DNA from: Bog-473 sp963743785
GTDB lineage: Bacteria > Actinomycetota > Acidimicrobiia > Acidimicrobiales > RAAP-2
Assembly: GCA_963743785.1 (NCBI GenBank)
Contig: CAVURD010000001.1
Coordinates: 241,686-305,685 of the forward strand
Length of the DNA stretch: 64,000 nucleotides
Direction of reading: 5' to 3'
A model generated the notes under the pieces. That model did no database searches. It was not told where the DNA came from and worked only from the letters and a program-made list of their open reading frames with translations. Below, piece by piece: positions 34,608 through 43,063 of this stretch (position 1 is the first letter of the stretch; the number at the start of each line of letters is the position of its first letter). The position numbers were made by a program, and so were the translations under genes.

Positions 34608-35471
34608 TCAACGCCGCAGTTCCGCCACCTTTCCCAGCCAGCTCAGCTTTTGCGGGTTGCGGATCGCGTAGATCCGGGAGATCCGGCCGTCCTCGACCAC
34701 CAGACTGACCGCGGTGGCTTCGCCATCGACGTCGACCCGGAGACCCGGCATCCCGTTGAGCCAGGCCGTGGTCGCAACGACGTCCGGGAGCTCCACCAGC
34801 CGGGCCAGCAATGCCGCCACCGTCGCCACCCCGGTGATCGGCCGGCGCGCCGCCTGCACCAGGCCGCCGCCGTCGGCGATCAGCACCACGTCCGGGGCGA
34901 GCACCTCCACCAGTCCCTGCAGGTCGCCGCTCGAGATGGCGGCCATGAACGTCTCGACTGCTGCCTGCTGCTGGGCTCGGTCCACCTGCATTCGCGGCCC
35001 CCGCGCCGCGACATGCTCGCGGGCGCGGTGCGCGATCTGCCGGACCGCGGCGGGAGTCTTGCCCACGACCTCGGCGATCTCGTCGTACGGCGTCTCGAAC
35101 ACCTCGTGCAGCACGAACACGGCTCGCTCGGCCGGACCGAGGGTCTCGAGCACCGTGAGCATGGCGATCGAGACGTTCTCGGCGAGCTCGGCGTCCTCGG
35201 CCGCATCGGGACTGGTGAGCAGCGGCTCGGGCAGCCATTCCCCCACGTACTCCTCCCGGCGGCGGGACACCGATCGCAGCCGGTTGAGCGCCTGCCGGGT
35301 CACGATTCGGACGAGATAGGCCCGCGGATCACGGACCTCCACCTGGTCCACGTCGGCCCACCGCAGCCAGGTCTCCTGTACGACGTCCTCGGCGTCGACC
35401 GCTGAGCCGAGCATTTCGTAGGCGACGGTGAACAGCAGGCCACGGTGGGTGACGAACGGGTCGTCGATCAT
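34608..35471 (-). CDS. ECF sigma factor, ECF41 (SigJ-like), with C-terminal NTF2-like domain
   Basis: The 287 residues have region 2 (LGSAVDAEDVVQETWLRWAD, DPRAYLVRIVTRQALNRLRS), the ECF41 linker motif WLPEPLL, region 4 (GPAERAVFVLHEVFETPYDE, KTPAAVRQIAHRAREHVAAR) and a SnoaL-like C-terminal domain with LIADGGG and IRNPQKLSWLG. These three motifs define ECF41. The fused domain controls activity in place of an anti-sigma factor. The start overlaps the upstream AhpD-like gene by 4 bases, the standard ECF41 partnership. Confidence 0.94.
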   Translation of the reverse strand: MIDDPFVTHRGLLFTVAYEMLGSAVDAEDVVQETWLRWADVDQVEVRDPRAYLVRIVTRQALNRLRSVSRRREEYVGEWLPEPLLTSPDAAEDAELAENVSIAMLTVLETLGPAERAVFVLHEVFETPYDEIAEVVGKTPAAVRQIAHRAREHVAARGPRMQVDRAQQQAAVETFMAAISSGDLQGLVEVLAPDVVLIADGGGLVQAARRPITGVATVAALLARLVELPDVVATTAWLNGMPGLRVDVDGEATAVSLVVEDGRISRIYAIRNPQKLSWLGKVAELRR

Positions 35472-36046
35472 GCTGACGAGGCTAGGGCGAGCGGTTCGAG
35501 GTCACAGGCGGTCGAGAACTCCTGTGACTCAATTCCCATCGCGACGTTGGAGCGGGCCATGAAGTTCGCCAGCGCAATGAACGTGGCCAGCTCCACGAGG
35601 GCGGCCGGGCCGAGCGCCTTCAACAGCCTGTCCGACAGTTCGTCGGTGACGGTCGGTGGGGTCTGCGTCATCGCTTCGGCGTACTCCATGACGTCGCGCT
35701 CGAGCGGCGTGAATACGTCCGACTCACGCCAGCGGGGCACCTCACGCGCCTTGTGCACGTCGAGCCCCTCGTTGTGAGCGTGGAAGTAGCCGAAGTCCAG
35801 GCAAAAGCTGCAGCCGACCAGGCTGGCCGTCGCCATGTGGGCGAACGACTTCAGGTTCTCGTCGCACTGGTCCCACTTCTGCGCTTTACGGCCGACGGTG
35901 AAGCTGAAGTTCAGCACCTTCCGGTTGTGCCACGCCACCCCGACCGGCTCGGGCACCTCCCCGAACATCTTGCGGGACATCCGCTTGACCATCGCGCCGT
36001 ACACGCCGGTCAGCTCTGCCTTGGGGATCCTGGGACTGCTGGACAT
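35468..36046 (-). CDS. Carboxymuconolactone decarboxylase/AhpD-like protein, partner of ECF41
   Basis: ATG 36046 follows GGAGGAGA; the upstream extension lacks a site. The 192 residues contain the AhpD-type redox motif SLVGCSFCLDFGYFHAHNEG, a CxxC with nearby His, plus a helix bundle. Family members reduce peroxides or act as thiol-disulfide enzymes. Its gene is the known target class of ECF41 sigma factors, and here the two overlap, so autoregulation of the operon is likely. Confidence 0.92.
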   Translation of the reverse strand: MSSSPRIPKAELTGVYGAMVKRMSRKMFGEVPEPVGVAWHNRKVLNFSFTVGRKAQKWDQCDENLKSFAHMATASLVGCSFCLDFGYFHAHNEGLDVHKAREVPRWRESDVFTPLERDVMEYAEAMTQTPPTVTDELSDRLLKALGPAALVELATFIALANFMARSNVAMGIESQEFSTACDLEPLALASSA

Positions 36047-36354
36047 GATGTCTCCTCCGATGAATTGCTCTCGGCATAGAGACACCGGCCACCTATCGAA
36101 TGTGACACCCAAGCTGGACATTGCTGCCAGCCGTGGTGAATCACAGTCCGTGAGGCCGGCGACCAGCCAACCGCCTCGGACGACAGACGGGACCTCCTCA
36201 TCACCACCGAAAGGGGCAGAAGTTGAGCAGATGGAGAGGCAGCGACGAGCGGGCGCGCAGGACTCCGCCGCCTACCGCGTCGAATTGCCGACATCACCGC
36301 AGCACCGCAAGAACCTCGAAGGGCGGTCGTCGCCGCCATGGTGGCCGACCGACG
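36047..36354. other. Intergenic region
   Basis: 308 bases upstream of the AhpD-like/ECF41 operon and downstream of the GH15 gene. No gene or convincing hairpin was seen. It should hold the ECF41-dependent promoter, which I could not pick out with confidence. Confidence 0.35.
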
Positions 36355-38190
36355 TCAATCCAGTGCGCGATCGAGGTTGTACGCCGCGCTGATCAACGCT
36401 AGGTGGGTGAGGGCCTGCGGAAAGTTTCCCTGTTGCTCTCCGGTCTGGCCGATCTGTTCTGCGTACAATCCCAGGTGGTTGCCATAGGTCAGCATCCTCT
36501 CGAAGGCGATGCGTGCCTCATCGAGCCGTCCGGCTCGGGTCAGCGTCTCGACATGCCAGAACGAGCACACGGTGAAGGTTCCCTCCCGCCCGCGGAGCCC
36601 GTCCGGACTGGCTTCGGGGTCGTAGCGGTAGACCAAAGAGTCCGAGACCAACGTCTTGTTGAGCTCGTCCAATGTCGACAGCCACTTCGGATCGGTGGGG
36701 GAGATGAACTTGGCCAGCGGCATCATCAGGACGGCGGCATCGAGGACGGTGCTGCCTTCGTGCTGTACGAAGGCTTGGCGCTCGTCCGACCAGCCCGCCT
36801 CCATGATGCGGGAGTAGATCTCATCCCGGGTCCGGCCCCAGTGCACCTGAGGGGCGGGCAGGCCCCGGTGAACCGACATCCGGATGGCCCGCTCGACCGC
36901 CACCCAGCACATCAGACGGGAGTACAAGAACCTTTGGCGCCCCCCTCGGGTCTCCCAGATTCCCTCATCGGGCTGATCCCAATGGGCGCAGACCCAATCG
37001 GTCCTCTCCCGAATCGCCTCCCACTGGTCGGAGGATATCGGCTGGGCCCATTTGTCGTAGAGGTAGACCGAGTCCATGAGCTCGCCATAGATGTCAAGCT
37101 GCAGCTGACGCGCCGCGCCGTTCCCCACTCGTACCGGTGCCGACCCTCGGTACCCTTCGAGCTCAGGCAGCTCCCGCTCGGTCACATCCATCCGTCCGTC
37201 GATGCCGTACATGACCTGCAGGGGTCCATCCGGGCTCCGATCGGGGGTGGCGCACCGGGTCAGGAAGTTCATGAAGGCCGTCGCCTCGTCGTCGAATCCG
37301 AGCCGCAGGAGCGCGTAGACGCAGAACGCAGCGTCGCGTATCCACACGTAGCGGTAATCCCAGTTCCGCTCCCCGCCGATCTGCTCCGGAAGGCTGGTCG
37401 TGGGCGCGGCGACGATTGCCCCGGTGGGTGCGTACGTCAACAGCTTGAGCGTCAGAGCAGACCGATGGACGACCTCCCGCCAACGTCCCCGATATCGCGA
37501 GGAGGAGAGCCAGTCCCACCAGAAGTGCACCGTCGACATCAGTTGATCGAGAGTCTCTTCCTTTTGGCAAACCCTGAACTCGGTCGAGGCGCCGGCCTGC
37601 TCCAAGGAAAAGACGGCAACCCCGCCCTCCTCCAGGGTGAACTCAGCAACCGCGTCGCGCTCGTCGACCACCAAGGGTTCGGTGGAACCGAGGTAGAGCG
37701 ACAGCTCCGACGATGTGAAGAGCACACCGTCTCGAACCGCCGAGATGGTGTGGGGCTCAGAGCCGTAGTTGAAGCGGGGGGCCGCCCGCATACGGAACGG
37801 CATCGTGCCCCGTATGCACTGCACGCGGCGGATCAGGCGCTGCGAATCACCCGTCGACGGGTCCCGCAGCGGCATGAAATCCTGAATCTCGCCGACCCCC
37901 TCTTCGGCGAAGAATCTGGTGATGAGCACGTTGGTGTCGGGTAGATAGAACTGTCTCGTCCGGGTGGGGATCGCAGCCGCGAGGGCAAAGGAGCCTCCTT
38001 GACCAGCGTCGAGGAGGGAGCCGAAGACACTCGGCGAGTCGAAGGCCGGGCAGCAAAACCAGTCGATCGTTCCGTTGGTCCCGACGAGGGCCACACTGTG
38101 AAGATCCCCAACGAGGCCGTGATCGGCGATCGGCAGGTATTCACGCTCACCGGCCGACCCTTGATTGGCCTGTGCCGATCCGACTTCCAC
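36355..38190 (-). CDS. Glycoside hydrolase family 15 protein (trehalase-like)
   Basis: GTG 38190 starts 611 residues. The start has EYLPIADHGLVGDLHSVALV, GTNGTIDWFCCPAFDSPSVF, characteristic of mycobacterial GH15 trehalases. The barrel has ERNWDYRYVWIRDAAFCVYA, LQVMYGIDGRMDVTERELPE, and catalytic-acid motifs DEGIWETRGG and GREGTFTVCSFW. It is a distant paralog of 3928-5817. Probably hydrolyses trehalose to glucose in the cytosol. It lies 30 bases downstream of the minus-strand epimerase gene and may share its MarR-controlled promoter. Confidence 0.9.
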   Translation of the reverse strand: MEVGSAQANQGSAGEREYLPIADHGLVGDLHSVALVGTNGTIDWFCCPAFDSPSVFGSLLDAGQGGSFALAAAIPTRTRQFYLPDTNVLITRFFAEEGVGEIQDFMPLRDPSTGDSQRLIRRVQCIRGTMPFRMRAAPRFNYGSEPHTISAVRDGVLFTSSELSLYLGSTEPLVVDERDAVAEFTLEEGGVAVFSLEQAGASTEFRVCQKEETLDQLMSTVHFWWDWLSSSRYRGRWREVVHRSALTLKLLTYAPTGAIVAAPTTSLPEQIGGERNWDYRYVWIRDAAFCVYALLRLGFDDEATAFMNFLTRCATPDRSPDGPLQVMYGIDGRMDVTERELPELEGYRGSAPVRVGNGAARQLQLDIYGELMDSVYLYDKWAQPISSDQWEAIRERTDWVCAHWDQPDEGIWETRGGRQRFLYSRLMCWVAVERAIRMSVHRGLPAPQVHWGRTRDEIYSRIMEAGWSDERQAFVQHEGSTVLDAAVLMMPLAKFISPTDPKWLSTLDELNKTLVSDSLVYRYDPEASPDGLRGREGTFTVCSFWHVETLTRAGRLDEARIAFERMLTYGNHLGLYAEQIGQTGEQQGNFPQALTHLALISAAYNLDRALD

Positions 38191-38220
38191 GACCCGAGGA
38201 CCGGAGGAGGCGATCAGTGA

Positions 38221-39102
38221 TCAGCGGCGGTAACTGCCGTGCCGGAACTCGTCGTCGAGCCCCGGATGGGTGGGACGCCAGTCGAGTTCAGATTGTGCCC
38301 TGGTCACGCCGTCACCTTGGTCGAGCAGCAGCACCTCGGCGAAGTAGTCGCCGAGTCTGGCGCGAGCTTCCTCATCTGAGCCGGGGACGGCCCCGGGAGC
38401 GCCGGTGGCGACCGCAGCGGCCTCGGTCAGTTCAGCGACGGTGGGATGCAGCCCATTGCTGATGACGTAGCGGCCCCGGGCGGAGTCGCTTTCCAGCACC
38501 CGTCGGAAAAAGTCCGCCAGGTCAGCGACATGGACGGTCGACCAGTGCTGCTTCCCGGTGCCGAGCATGATCAAGTTGCCGGCGGGGTCACGGGGAGAGC
38601 CAAGGAGCACCCCTGGAACCCCGCCTCCGCCGTCGCCGTAGGCGACGCCGGACGTGATCACGACGCCGCGCATGCCGCTTGCATCCAGCACTCGGCGCTC
38701 GATCGGCTCCCTCCATGACACCAACGCCGGCGCGTCCAACGGCGAGTCCTCGGTGATCGCGCTATTGGAGCCGTAGATCCACCCGCCGCTGATATGGAGA
38801 TAGGGCTTACCTGTCCCATCGAATGCCTCGATCGCCGCGTCGGCGACCGCGGCGTCCAGGTCCGCGCTGGTCGCATCCCCCGGACTGGCGGTGTGGACGG
38901 CGCCGTCCGCGTCGCTGAACGCCTTGACGACGGCGGGCCGATCGTACAGATCGACGACAACCGGGGTAGCGCCCTTGGTAGTGACGGCGTCGGATTGAGC
39001 GTCGTCCCGGACAAGTGCGGTCACCTCGTGCCCATGTGACTGCAGCTCCGCGAGTATGTGAGATCCGACGAACCCAGTTGCTCCCGTCAGTGCCACTTTC
39101 AT
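38221..39102 (-). CDS. NAD(P)-dependent epimerase/reductase (extended/atypical SDR)
   Basis: ATG 39102 follows AGGAGGCG. The 293 residues begin MKVALTGATGFVGSHILAEL for NAD(P), continue VTALVRDDAQSDAVTTKGAT and PYLHISGGWIYGSNSAITED, where Tyr may be catalytic but the usual YxxxK is not obvious. It ends RAQSELDWRPTHPGLDDEFR. Substrate unknown. Promoter and a 30-base palindrome lie directly upstream, divergent from MarR. Confidence 0.87.
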   Translation of the reverse strand: MKVALTGATGFVGSHILAELQSHGHEVTALVRDDAQSDAVTTKGATPVVVDLYDRPAVVKAFSDADGAVHTASPGDATSADLDAAVADAAIEAFDGTGKPYLHISGGWIYGSNSAITEDSPLDAPALVSWREPIERRVLDASGMRGVVITSGVAYGDGGGGVPGVLLGSPRDPAGNLIMLGTGKQHWSTVHVADLADFFRRVLESDSARGRYVISNGLHPTVAELTEAAAVATGAPGAVPGSDEEARARLGDYFAEVLLLDQGDGVTRAQSELDWRPTHPGLDDEFRHGSYRR

Positions 39103-39199
39103 GTCTGATCGCCTCCTGTCTCGGTTCATGGAACGCCCGAGGTTCGAGCATCTGAGTGGAGTGAGATCTCTCCCTCTCATGACTTCCGCTCCCAGTCAC

Positions 39200-39237
39200 A
39201 CTGTAAGGCTTATCACTTGCTTAGTCAAGTGATAAGC
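39200..39237 (-). promoter_or_regulatory. Epimerase promoter overlapped by a MarR-type palindrome
   Basis: GCTTATCACTTG (39208-39219) and CAAGTGATAAGC (39226-39237) form a perfect palindrome with a 6-base centre. On the minus strand a TTGACT -35 (39223-39228), 17-base spacer and TACAGT -10 (39200-39205) run through it, so a bound MarR dimer would block the epimerase promoter. A half-site-like TCACTTGAC recurs at 39312-39320 before the marR start. Confidence 0.85.
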
Positions 39238-39337
39238 TGCCTTGGGGAAGCCCATCCGCCGCAACTGCAGTGGCAGGATCTTGAGTTGCCAAGAGACGTG
39301 GAAAGGGCATGTCACTTGACGATGTAAGTTGGTGATC

Positions 39338-39844
39338 ATGCAGGGAATGACGGGATCGGACCGAAGCGGCGCCGACGAGGCGGGGGTGAAGTGGCTGACT
39401 GCCGAGGAGCTCGACTCCTGGCTTTCAGTGGTGCGGTTGATGACCTGGCTTCCGTGGTCAATCGATCAGCAGCTGCAACGCGACTCCAAGCTTGGGATGG
39501 TGGAGTACCAGGTGTTGGCCATGCTGTCGGAGAGCCCGGAGCGAACGAGGCGGATGAGTTCGTTGGCGGAGGTGACGAACGCGTCCCTGTCACGGTTGTC
39601 ACGCGTCGTCACGCGCCTTGAGGAGCGGGGGCTGGTGCGCCGCGAGACGGATCCGAAGGACGGGCGGTTCACCAATGCAATCCTCACCGAGGACGGGCTT
39701 CAGACACTCGCCGCGGCCGCTCCCGGCCACGTCGCGCATGTCCGGTCGCTTGTTATCGACCTCCTGTCTCCCGAGCGACTGCGGACGCTTGGGCGTGACG
39801 CAGACCGCATCCTGTCTCGCATCGACACGTCCACGATCAACTAA
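39338..39844 (+). CDS. MarR-family transcriptional regulator
   Basis: Start is uncertain: TTG 39329, ATG 39338 or ATG 39347, none with a clear ribosome site. The ~168 residues contain the winged helix: MVEYQVLAMLSESPERTRRM, SSLAEVTNASLSRLSRVVTR, LEERGLVRRETDPKDGRFTN. It is divergent from the epimerase gene and is the likely ligand of the palindrome between them. Confidence 0.9.
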   Translation: MQGMTGSDRSGADEAGVKWLTAEELDSWLSVVRLMTWLPWSIDQQLQRDSKLGMVEYQVLAMLSESPERTRRMSSLAEVTNASLSRLSRVVTRLEERGLVRRETDPKDGRFTNAILTEDGLQTLAAAAPGHVAHVRSLVIDLLSPERLRTLGRDADRILSRIDTSTIN

Positions 39845-39978
39845 GAGGTTCGTCCGCGCCGCGACCTTGCTGCCGCGAAGGCAGCCCGGATGCGAGCAGC
39901 CGAGCCGACGGATCTTTCTGAAGCCTGCGAAGGTTTCACCTCGACCTGACCCCGACTCCGGGAGCATGATGTAATTGT

Positions 39979-40022
39979 GCTCGTGGCTCGGGCTCGTGGC
40001 TCGTGGCTCGCGTGCGACTCGT
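39979..40022 (+). repeat. Short CTCGTGG-type direct repeats
   Basis: Four CTCGTGG units, interrupted by GCTCGGG and GCGTGCGA-like spacers, lie just upstream of the SnoaL-like gene. The copies are short and imperfectly spaced; slippage is the simplest explanation. Confidence 0.6.
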
Positions 40023-40061
40023 GGGACATTGAGAGGGAACTTGAAAGATGCAGGAGGACTG

Positions 40062-40529
40062 GTGGACAGTGACAACGCCGGCGCGATCGCACGGCTGATC
40101 GACAAGGACCAGATCATCGACCTCGTCCATGAGTACTCCTACTTCGTCGATCACGGACTCTACGACGACGTCGTAGAACTCTTCACCGAGGACTGCCTGG
40201 TCGACTACGGAATCGCGCCCCCGGTGCATTCTCGGGCCAATCTCCGGCGGATGTTCGGACACCCTGGAGCGGGATTTGCCGCCACCAGCCACCACAACGC
40301 GAACGTCCTGGTGAGGTTTGACGACGCCGATCGTGCCTCAGTACGCACATCCGTCTACGCCTGGCACAAGCGGTCTGACGAATGTACCCCCCAGTTATGG
40401 GGCTACTACCACGACACAGTTGTGCGCCAGCCAGAAGGGTGGCGTATTGCGAACCGCAAGCTCCGGGTCCTGGGCGTCGAAGATTGGGATGCGGAATGGC
40501 ATCCGGCCGTCGATGTCGAAGGTGAGTAA
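40062..40529 (+). CDS. SnoaL-like (NTF2-fold) protein
   Basis: GTG 40062 follows CAGGAGGACTG. The 155 residues have IARLIDKDQIIDLVHEYSYF, VDHGLYDDVVELFTEDCLVD and RKLRVLGVEDWDAEWHP, the pattern of the scytalone dehydratase/SnoaL_4 branch, with Tyr, Asp and His that often line the active pocket (SYFVDHG, TSHHNANV). Dehydratase or isomerase activity is possible but unproven. Confidence 0.85.
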   Translation: MDSDNAGAIARLIDKDQIIDLVHEYSYFVDHGLYDDVVELFTEDCLVDYGIAPPVHSRANLRRMFGHPGAGFAATSHHNANVLVRFDDADRASVRTSVYAWHKRSDECTPQLWGYYHDTVVRQPEGWRIANRKLRVLGVEDWDAEWHPAVDVEGE

Positions 40530-40631
40530 TTCCCGAGCTGTCGGCTCAGTATCAACCTGAGTCAAGTGGTTCCGACGCTTTCCAACGCGGTGCCGAAAGG
40601 CGAGAGGGCATTAGGTTCAGGTTGAGCGTCG

Positions 40632-41402
40632 ATGGCACAACTGAGCGATACACGCATCCTGGTTACCGGCGGAACAAGCGGCCTGGGGCTGGCCATGGCG
40701 CAAGCGCTCACGCAGGCGGGCGCCCGGGTAGCGGTGACCAGCCGCCACCGGGAGCGGGCGCAGGCCACCGCCGCGGCGCTGGGCGCCGGAGCGGTGGGGG
40801 TCGAGCTCGACGTCCGCCACGCCAGCTCGGTGTCAGCCGCGGTCGACTCCGCCTACGGGATGTTCGACGGCCTGGACGTCCTGGTCAACAACGCCGGGAT
40901 CGGGATGCGGACCGTCAACCCGCGGTTCATGACCGAGCCGCAGCCACTGTGGGAGGTGTCACCCGTCGGCTTTCGTGACGTGCTCGAAACGAAGGCCACC
41001 GGGACGTTCCTGGTCGCCCGGGAGATCGTCCCGCGGATGCTGCGCGACGGCGGCGGACGGGTGGTCACGATCTCGATGAACGAACAGACGATGACCCGCC
41101 GGGGCTTCATCCCCTACGGACCCGCCGGCGCCGCCGTGGAAGCCCTGGCCCGGGTGCTGGCGGCCGACCTGGCCGATACGCCGGTCACCGCCAACATCCT
41201 GCTGCCCGGCGGTGGGACGGCGACCGGGATGGTTCCCGACGAACTGCCAGATGCGCAGCGCGCCAACCTTCTCGACCCGGCGATCATGGGACCGCCAATC
41301 GTCTGGCTGGCCTCTCCAGATGCTTCCGGAGTCCACGACGAACGGATCGTCGCTCGCGATTTCGACGACTGGCTCGAGGAGCGCACCAAAGAGAACCAGT
41401 GA
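40632..41402 (+). CDS. Short-chain dehydrogenase/reductase lacking the catalytic Lys
   Basis: The 256 residues have RILVTGGTSGLGLAMAQALT, LDVLVNNAGIGMRTVNPRF and VVTISMNEQTMTRRGFIPYG followed by PAGAAVEALARVL. Ser and Tyr of the triad are present, but YxxxK reads Y-G-P-A-G, so the lysine is missing. The C-terminal LLPGGGTATGMVPDEL is otherwise normal. Compare the SDR at 10792-11559, which lacks Tyr. Ribosome site is weak (AGGTTGAGC). Confidence 0.87.
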   Translation: MAQLSDTRILVTGGTSGLGLAMAQALTQAGARVAVTSRHRERAQATAAALGAGAVGVELDVRHASSVSAAVDSAYGMFDGLDVLVNNAGIGMRTVNPRFMTEPQPLWEVSPVGFRDVLETKATGTFLVAREIVPRMLRDGGGRVVTISMNEQTMTRRGFIPYGPAGAAVEALARVLAADLADTPVTANILLPGGGTATGMVPDELPDAQRANLLDPAIMGPPIVWLASPDASGVHDERIVARDFDDWLEERTKENQ

Positions 41403-41537
41403 TGGTGGGCTCAAGGACATGAAGCGTCGGGTCGTTGAATCCGACGGCGCGGTCATATCGGTTCCAGCGCGAGTCGACCGCCTCAGTCATAAGGCCTCCT
41501 CACTCGGACGCGGTGCGAGTCTGATCGACCAGCGAGG

Positions 41538-42425
41538 CTAGGCCAGGGACGCGTCGAGAATTCTCTCGATCGCAAGCTTTAGAGCGGCATCAAATTCGTC
41601 GTCGCTCTGGTGTATCGACAACCCCTCGGTCAGCGCGCGCGAGAAACTGGCGATCACGCCGTGGTTGGCTGCCAGGCGCTGGTCCGCCTCCTTCTGGCCG
41701 TAGCCGCCCGACAGGGCCACCACTCTCAAGACCTTCGGGTGGCTTACCAGGTCGGCGTAGAAGTCGTTGACGTCGGGCAGCGACAACTTCAGGATGACGT
41801 ATTGCTCGGACTGAATCTGGGCCAGCTGCTCCACAATGTTCGACTTGAGGAGTTCCTCCGCCTCACCTTTTTCAGAGCTCCGGATGTCGACTTCAGGCTC
41901 GATGATGGGTACCAAATCGGCGGCCAAGATCTCCTTCGCAACCTCGAATTGCTGATCTACGACCGCCTCGATACCAGCGTGGCTGGCCCCCTTTATGAAA
42001 GACCGCATCTTGGTTCCGAACACTCCGTTCCCCTTCGCACGTGAAAGCAAGGAAGCGAGGCCGGGGATGGGATTCATAACCTGGACGCCGTCCTGTTCAC
42101 TGGCCAGGCCCTTGTCGACCTTCAAGAAGGGGACCACGCGTTTGACCTGCCACAGATACGACACCGAGTCGCGGCCATCGATCTGGCGATCCATGGTGTC
42201 TTCGAACAAGATCGCTCCGATGATGCTTTCGCCATCGAAGCTGGGACTCTGGATGATCCGGCTGCGCATCTCGTGCATCAACGCGAACATCTCGTCGTCG
42301 TCCGAATACTGATCCTCGTCGATGCCGTAGAGCTTGAGGGCCTTGGGGGTACTTCCGCCGCTTTGGTCCAAGGCGGCGATGAAGCCCTGCCCGAGCTTCA
42401 TCTTCTGGAACTGTTCGTCGCTCAT
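41538..42425 (-). CDS. fda: Class I fructose-bisphosphate aldolase
   Basis: The 295 residues match the bacterial class I enzyme: KLGQGFIAALDQSGGSTPKA, SYLWQVKRVVPFLKVDKGLA, LVPIIEPEVDIRSSEKGEAE, then VLRVVALSGGYGQKEAD. It cleaves fructose-1,6-bisphosphate into the two triose phosphates through a Schiff-base Lys. ATG precedes an ACCTCC (minus AGGAGGT) site. This is the only clear glycolytic gene in the window. Confidence 0.93.
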   Translation of the reverse strand: MSDEQFQKMKLGQGFIAALDQSGGSTPKALKLYGIDEDQYSDDDEMFALMHEMRSRIIQSPSFDGESIIGAILFEDTMDRQIDGRDSVSYLWQVKRVVPFLKVDKGLASEQDGVQVMNPIPGLASLLSRAKGNGVFGTKMRSFIKGASHAGIEAVVDQQFEVAKEILAADLVPIIEPEVDIRSSEKGEAEELLKSNIVEQLAQIQSEQYVILKLSLPDVNDFYADLVSHPKVLRVVALSGGYGQKEADQRLAANHGVIASFSRALTEGLSIHQSDDEFDAALKLAIERILDASLA

Positions 42426-42579
42426 CTGACACCTCCAGTCGATCCGTCCTCGGTCATCGCTGGGTGTACTCGGCGAACCGCTGAGTCCTTGTTCTCCATG
42501 CTGGGTCTCCGGTTGTTCATGGGGATGCTGACGAGTGAATCGAAGTGGACAACGGAATTGAAGTGGCCGACGATTGGTG

Positions 42580-42745
42580 TCAGAGCCCGTACCCCTCCAT
42601 GCACACGTAGTAGTTGTACTCGCCGCCGACCATGCGTCGCTCCACGGGCCGCGCTGAGACCCCCTTGCACTGCTTGCCGGGCGGCGGTCTCACCGACCGG
42701 GCCAGCGCAGATCACGATTTCGTCGAAGGCCTCGTCACTGGCCAC
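42580..42745 (-). pseudogene. N-terminal fragment of a flavoprotein disulfide reductase
   Basis: From GTG 42745 the frame reads ASDEAFDEIVICAGPVGETA and ARQAVQGGLSAA, the FAD-binding Rossmann start. A frameshift near 42655 leads to VERRMVGGEYNYYVCMEGYG in another frame, then a stop at 42580. In intact relatives such as 7517-8890 this region is VERELVGGECSYWACIPSK; here the first Cys is Asn-replaced. The remaining ~400 residues are missing. Confidence 0.72.
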
Positions 42746-42837
42746 GGGGAACCTCCTTCTCGCTGTGCGAACCGTTCTCTCCCACCCCTATGTATGGTGA
42801 AAATCGGATGGGCCCAACTTTTGGGTGGCCCGCTGAC

Positions 42838-42907
42838 TCAGATGGCTGCCAAACCGCCGTCGACGGCCAGCAACGCACCCTGCAGCCGCTCGCCTGCGCC
42901 CTGCTCG
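42838..42907 (-). pseudogene. C-terminal tail of a short-chain dehydrogenase
   Basis: The minus frame reads LEQGAGERLQGALLAVDGGL and AAI, then TGA at 42838. The GALLAVDGG end is diagnostic of classical SDRs. Nothing upstream in that frame continues the protein, so only about 25 residues survive. Confidence 0.5.
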
Positions 42908-43063
42908 AGCCGTAAGGGGCAGGCCGCCTGGGCCGAAATGGGCGACCATCGTGCCCCTGCGCGAGGCGCGGGATCCGGGCTTTCACCTGGTTACCCGCCG
43001 ACTGATACCGCAACGCCACTCGGCTACCGCGCCCAGGGGAGAGATCCTCATATAGTGCTTTAA

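Noticed and set aside
33847..35238. 463-residue minus frame across the TIGR03086 and ECF41 genes
   Set aside because: Joins out-of-frame parts of two real genes and has no domain.
36403..37944. 513-residue open frame antisense to the second GH15 gene
   Set aside because: Shadow of a conserved enzyme gene.
39979..40022. Direct repeats as a CRISPR array
   Set aside because: Units are only 7 bases, without regular spacers or cas genes.
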